From contig CAVPQK010000027.1 in assembly GCA_963707465.1 (NCBI GenBank), positions 310,001 to 374,000 on the forward strand: DNA of 64,000 bases, given 5' to 3'. Positions within the stretch are counted from its first letter, which is position 1. Every line of letters begins with the position of its first letter. Source of the stretch: Bog-159 sp963707465. Its GTDB lineage: Bacteria; Acidobacteriota; Terriglobia; Bryobacterales; Bryobacteraceae. Below the pieces are notes generated by a model that worked only from the letters and a program-made list of their open reading frames with translations, did no database searches and was not told the origin of the DNA. This document shows positions 61,658 to 64,000 of this stretch, one piece after another. The translations under genes and the position numbers were made by a program.

Positions 61658-63625
61658 GTGATTCGAAAACTGATCTTTTCATACAGAGTACACGGAAGCT
61701 GTTTATTCGCTCTCGCATTTTTATTGGTGCTGGCGCCCGCCTTGTCCCAGGCGCAGGCTCCGCCGGCTTACACCATTTCCACGATTGCCGGGAATTGCAA
61801 CCCCGCAATTGAATACCCCTGTCCCGGCAATTATGGCGGTGACGGGGGGCCGGCCCTCAACGCTTACATGTTCGGCCCGTCCGCCGTCATTCTCGATTCG
61901 TCCGGCACTGTCTATATTTCGGATACGGTCAACAATCGGATTCGCCAGCTCTATACCGCGAACGGTACCGCCAGCATTCAGACGGTAGCCGGCGATGGCA
62001 CCGCGGGCTATGGCGGGGACGGAACGGCGGTCACCTCGACCCCGAGCACCGTCGAGTTTTTCAACCCAGGGGGGATTACGTTCGACAGCAGCGGCAATCT
62101 CTACATTGCCGACTACTTCAACTACGTCGTCCGCGAGGTGAATGCGGTGACGGATATTATCTCGACCGTGGCCGGCGATAACACCTTGGGCGCCGGTTAC
62201 ACCGGGGATTCAGGGCCTGCCACCAGCGCGCAGCTCTCGCGCCCTTCCGGTGTCGCTGTCGATTCTGGCGGCAATATCTACATCGCGGACCCGGACAACA
62301 ATGTGGTGCGCGTAGTGTGCGCCAACCAGACCCCCGTCGCGTGTCACGGACTGCCTCCGGGGGATATCAACACCATGGCCGGGAACTATGCGGACGGAGC
62401 TGGTTATACGGGCGATGGCGGTCCCGCGGCCAACGCTCTGCTTAGCGATCCGGTAGCCGTGTTGCTCGATCCGGCCGGCAATCTCTACATCTCCGACTCC
62501 GGCAACGACGCCATCCGCATGGTGAATCCGAGCGGCATCATCACCACCGTGGCCGGCAGTCCCGCGAGCCTCAACCCCGCCGGCTACGCGGGCGACGGCG
62601 GGCCGGCCACTCAGGCGCTACTCAACAATCCGAAAGGCATGGGACTCGATGCCTCGGGTAATCTCTACATCGCGGATCGCGTCAACGCCGTGGTGCGCAT
62701 GGTGACGCCCGCGCCAAATCGTACCATTTACACCATAGCCGGCAACTTCATTCGCGGCGCTGGCTTTAGCGGGGACGGAGGTCCGGCCACCAACGCCCAA
62801 CTGAACTCTCCCTCCGGCGTGGCGGCGTATGGCGGAAACATCTATATCGCGGACAGCCAAAACAACCTGATCCGACTGCTGACTCCCCCGGCCCAGACCC
62901 CCCAGATCAACGCCGGTGGAGTGGTGAACGGGGCCAGTTACACCGCGCCGGTGGTGCCCGGCAGCATCGCCGATGTCTTCGGTACTTTTTTCCTGACCTC
63001 CACTTCGATAGACACGACCCTGCCGCTCGAAACCAGCCTGCAGAATCTGTCGTTTGAGTTTAGCGGGGTGCAGGGCTTTGGGAGTATCGGAACGGCTCCC
63101 TTATATTTTGTTTCGGGCACGCAGGCAAATATTCAGGTGCCGTGGGAGGTTGGCGGACAGGCTTCGGTTACTCTGGCGGCCGTGTTGAACGGCACGGCGG
63201 GCGCGAGCCAAACCGTGGATGTAGCTGCCTTCGCGCCGGCCATCTTCACCACCAACTCCCAGGGTAGCGGCCCCGGTGCGATCCAGGACTCTTCCTACAA
63301 TCTGATTAGCGCCTCCAACCCTGCCATCGCCGGTACCACCACCATCTTGATCTACTGCACCGGCCTGGGAGCGGTGAGCGCGAATCAGCCCGCGACGGGC
63401 GCTCCCGCGTCCCTCACCGAACTGGCTCCGACATCCAACCAGGCCACCGTGACCATCGGTGGAGTGACGGAAAATGCTGCGTTCTCGGGCCTTGCGCCGG
63501 GCTTCGTGGGGCTGTACCAGGTCAACGCCCTGGTGCCCAGCGGAGTATCGTCGGGTAGCGCCGTGCCCGTGACGATCACCGTCGGCGGCGTGACCTCGAA
63601 CACGGTCACCATCGTGGTCCAGTAG
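61658..63625 (+). CDS. Secreted NHL-repeat protein with Solibacter-type C-terminal domain
   Basis: A 655-residue exported protein from GTG 61658 with a signal peptide (LFALAFLLVLAPALSQAQAP). About six NHL-type blades follow, each with GxxGDGGPA, PSGVAVDxxGNIYIADxxNN and VRxV segments. From about 415 a C-terminal domain (INAGGVVNGASYTAPVVPGS, VPWEVGGQASVTLAAVLNG, IYCTGLGAVS, GFVGLYQVNALVPSGVSSGS) matches the Solibacter-type module found in secreted proteins of this group. It is probably a surface protein. Confidence 0.9.
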   Translation: MIRKLIFSYRVHGSCLFALAFLLVLAPALSQAQAPPAYTISTIAGNCNPAIEYPCPGNYGGDGGPALNAYMFGPSAVILDSSGTVYISDTVNNRIRQLYTANGTASIQTVAGDGTAGYGGDGTAVTSTPSTVEFFNPGGITFDSSGNLYIADYFNYVVREVNAVTDIISTVAGDNTLGAGYTGDSGPATSAQLSRPSGVAVDSGGNIYIADPDNNVVRVVCANQTPVACHGLPPGDINTMAGNYADGAGYTGDGGPAANALLSDPVAVLLDPAGNLYISDSGNDAIRMVNPSGIITTVAGSPASLNPAGYAGDGGPATQALLNNPKGMGLDASGNLYIADRVNAVVRMVTPAPNRTIYTIAGNFIRGAGFSGDGGPATNAQLNSPSGVAAYGGNIYIADSQNNLIRLLTPPAQTPQINAGGVVNGASYTAPVVPGSIADVFGTFFLTSTSIDTTLPLETSLQNLSFEFSGVQGFGSIGTAPLYFVSGTQANIQVPWEVGGQASVTLAAVLNGTAGASQTVDVAAFAPAIFTTNSQGSGPGAIQDSSYNLISASNPAIAGTTTILIYCTGLGAVSANQPATGAPASLTELAPTSNQATVTIGGVTENAAFSGLAPGFVGLYQVNALVPSGVSSGSAVPVTITVGGVTSNTVTIVVQ

Positions 63626-63650
63626 TGGGGCAGGCCGCAGGCCGGCCGGC
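63624..63650 (+). repeat. Dispersed repeat fragment after the NHL gene
   Basis: GTGGGGCAGGCCGCAGGCC and GGCCGGC directly at the stop codon of the first NHL gene. It matches the TGTGGGGCAGGC half of the element. Confidence 0.55.
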
Positions 63651-63691
63651 TTAAGGCTTATGATGGAGTTATTGGACAGCGGCCCAGAAAG

Positions 63692-64000
63692 GTGATTTGT
63701 CAATTGATTCATTCGGATAGACTACACGGAAGTTATTTGTGCGCTTTCGCTTTCATATCGGCGCTCGTGCCGGCCTTGTGCCCGGCGCAGGCCCCGGTCC
63801 AATTCACGATTTCGACGGTCGCTGGACAGCTCGGCGTGGCCGGTAATTATACCGGTGACGGAGGGGCGGCCACCAGCGCCTCTCTCTGGGGACCCGCCGA
63901 TGTGATCTTCGATTCTTCCGGCAACATGTACATTGCGGATGCCGACAACGATCTGGTTCGCAAGGTTACTTCCACCGGCACCATTAGCACCATCGCGGGC
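63692..64000 (+). CDS. Second NHL-repeat secreted protein (3' part outside window)
   Basis: From GTG 63692 the protein has a signal peptide (LCAFAFISALVPALCPAQAP), then TISTVAGQLGVAGNYTGDGG, the first NHL blade and SSGNMYIADADNDLVRKVTS, and runs off the window. The 5' coding region and the upstream sequence are clear copies of the neighbouring NHL gene (AAAGGTGATT, TACACGGAAG, then a CTTTCGCTTT-like run), so it is a tandem paralogue. Confidence 0.8.
   Translation, partial: MICQLIHSDRLHGSYLCAFAFISALVPALCPAQAPVQFTISTVAGQLGVAGNYTGDGGAATSASLWGPADVIFDSSGNMYIADADNDLVRKVTSTGTISTIAG

Overview
The window looks like a chromosomal segment of an acidobacterium of the Solibacter/Bryobacter type (Bryobacterales). 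This is inferred from gene content, not from a marker gene. The signs are: high G+C with strong G/C at third codon positions; two giant Oar-like TonB-dependent receptors with an N-terminal carboxypeptidase-regulatory domain; a VWFA-related secreted protein of the acidobacterial type; NHL-repeat proteins ending in the Solibacter-type C-terminal domain; Tat-exported sugar isomerases and oxidoreductases; and many small toxin-antitoxin or HEPN-type genes. No rRNA, tRNA, CRISPR array, IS element or phage module was recognised.

Layout. 1-0.83 kb: a HigBA module cut by the window edge and a small ORF. 0.84-7.5 kb: an Oar-like receptor, then three tandem M48 metalloprotease paralogues on the minus strand. 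7.5-13 kb: a class V aminotransferase, a scrambled M14 carboxypeptidase relic, a DHH phosphoesterase, a small-protein/nucleotidyltransferase pair, a Tat-exported isomerase and a frameshifted DUF7948 relic. 12.6-21 kb: DinB and serine hydrolase (overlapping), a GH127 enzyme, two small envelope proteins, an MPN/JAMM-like-TonB fusion and a penicillin acylase. 21-25.8 kb: a VapBC relic, a DUF1015 protein, a glycosyltransferase diverging from a MoxR-DUF58 pair. 25.8-32.6 kb (minus): membrane TPR protein, Ser/Thr kinase and a YjhG/YagF-type dehydratase with two frameshifts, tightly packed. 32.7-39.6 kb: VWFA protein, DapA-family lyase, HEPN fusion protein, PrmA, and a Gfo/Idh/MocA-isomerase pair.

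39.7-47 kb (minus) is a Tad/Flp pilus operon in the order flp, cpaB, cpaC, tadZ/cpaE, tadA/cpaF, tadB, tadC and a previously short-length-hidden 32-residue membrane protein. It lacks a prepilin peptidase and minor pilins. A GT-C-like membrane protein overlaps the start of flp. 48.8-54.3 kb holds a sodium:solute symporter with a small membrane partner, a secreted protein coupled to a PhzF-family isomerase, a Nudix hydrolase and a GT4 glycosyltransferase. 54.4-60.9 kb is a strikingly compact plus-strand operon: HPr-kinase-like protein, Oar-like receptor, and a nucleotidyltransferase-MFS fusion. 61-64 kb carries small ORFs and two tandem NHL-repeat secreted proteins, the second cut by the edge.

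Most interesting points: the kinase/receptor/nucleotidyltransferase-transporter operon, which recalls peptide-tailoring enzyme pairs but has no recognisable core peptide; a short dispersed double-hairpin repeat that has been absorbed into three coding regions; an M14 protease relic with an in-place inverted segment; and a degenerate JAMM domain fused to a TonB C-terminus. No search or alignment could be run; family calls rest on motifs read by eye.
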